Below, piece by piece: positions 63,202 through 64,000 of a DNA stretch of 64,000 bases (the stretch's first letter is position 1; each line of letters begins with the position of its first letter). A program made the translations under genes and the position numbers. The stretch spans positions 95,318 through 159,317 of the forward strand of contig JADZAI010000050.1 of assembly GCA_020852655.1 (NCBI GenBank), given 5' to 3'. The notes beneath the pieces are model-generated. The model saw nothing but the letters and a program-made list of their open reading frames with translations. It was not told the DNA's origin and made no database searches. The stretch is from Alphaproteobacteria bacterium. GTDB lineage: Bacteria > Pseudomonadota > Alphaproteobacteria > Micropepsales > Micropepsaceae.

Positions 63202-63222
63202 CCCGTTCGGGTCAGCCGCCTT
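63190..63222 (+). terminator. Hairpin with T-run overlapping the groES stop
   Basis: AAGGCGGC pairs with GCCGCCTT, with an inner ACCC/GGGT stem, followed by TTTTG. The 5' arm is the last codons of groES and the loop side includes its stop codon. It has the form of a weak intrinsic terminator or a processing/stability stem between groES and groEL. Confidence 0.5.
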
Positions 63223-63231
63223 TTGCATTGA

Positions 63232-64000
<769 letters not shown>

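Overview
The window is a GC-rich, densely coding stretch of a bacterial chromosome. It almost certainly comes from an alphaproteobacterium. Lineage markers are genes for DUF4170, DUF2093 and DUF3035 proteins, a plant-type glutamate-cysteine ligase, a short glucose-6-phosphate isomerase, the order pmbA / CysQ-like phosphatase / DUF4170 / lipid A exporter / waaA / lpxK, and the order ribF / ileS / lspA. I cannot name the genus from sequence alone. No rRNA, tRNA, CRISPR array or complete transposon was seen. Both ends cut genes: a short-chain dehydrogenase on the left and groEL on the right.

Layout. 1-5.3 kb: a partial dehydrogenase, a YafK-type L,D-transpeptidase, a secreted von Willebrand A protein, and a TonB-dependent receptor broken by two frameshifts, an in-frame stop and a missing signal peptide. 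A ModE-like palindrome lies in front of the receptor. 5.3-10.6 kb: gshA, rsmE and a TonB-like protein on the minus strand, then DUF433, ubiA and a fatty acid desaturase on the plus strand. 10.7-20.7 kb: a tightly packed plus-strand run, with many stop/start overlaps, that ends in the outer-membrane lipid genes (lipid A exporter, DUF374 acyltransferase, waaA, lpxK, LpxL-type acyltransferase). 20.7-23.4 kb: M23 peptidase, DUF2093 and xseA on the minus strand, with a REP doublet between the last two.

23.3-26.1 kb is the most unusual segment. Three unrecognised or partial plus-strand genes sit between two exact 42-bp direct repeats. The repeat is the first 42 bp of xseA. The middle gene encodes a secreted protein with seven copies of a 37/38-residue repeat, each centred on a tryptophan. 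The third gene is cut off by the distal repeat. This looks like an inserted or duplicated cargo segment of about 2.7 kb and is the best candidate for something undescribed. Next to it is a GNAT acetyltransferase whose 5' leader holds a 17-codon reading frame followed by an intrinsic terminator, the layout of a transcription attenuator.

26.9-38.6 kb: purD; two tandem APH-type phosphotransferases; a PAS histidine kinase; a TetR regulator and a divergent reductase sharing twin operators; an acyl-CoA dehydrogenase; tadA; rluB; rsmD; and a gene-poor 0.7-kb stretch with hairpins and an odd basic reading frame. The phosphotransferases plus the dehydrogenase recall the two halves of animal ACAD10/11 and bacterial LvaA/LvaC, suggesting 4-hydroxy-acid catabolism. 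38.6-54.4 kb: a long minus-strand housekeeping block (flavin monooxygenase, TipF-like EAL protein, HAD phosphatase, MaoC, ribF, a secreted hypothetical protein, ileS, lspA, DUF3035, two M16 peptidases, pgi, mutL). 54.4-64 kb: glutathione peroxidase, a RelBE-type toxin-antitoxin pair, an SDR, a membrane-tethered serine hydrolase, a SnoaL-like protein, a D-threonine-aldolase-family enzyme, phosphofructokinase, an acetylpolyamine amidohydrolase, an epoxide-hydrolase-like protein, and groES-groEL behind a CIRCE element.
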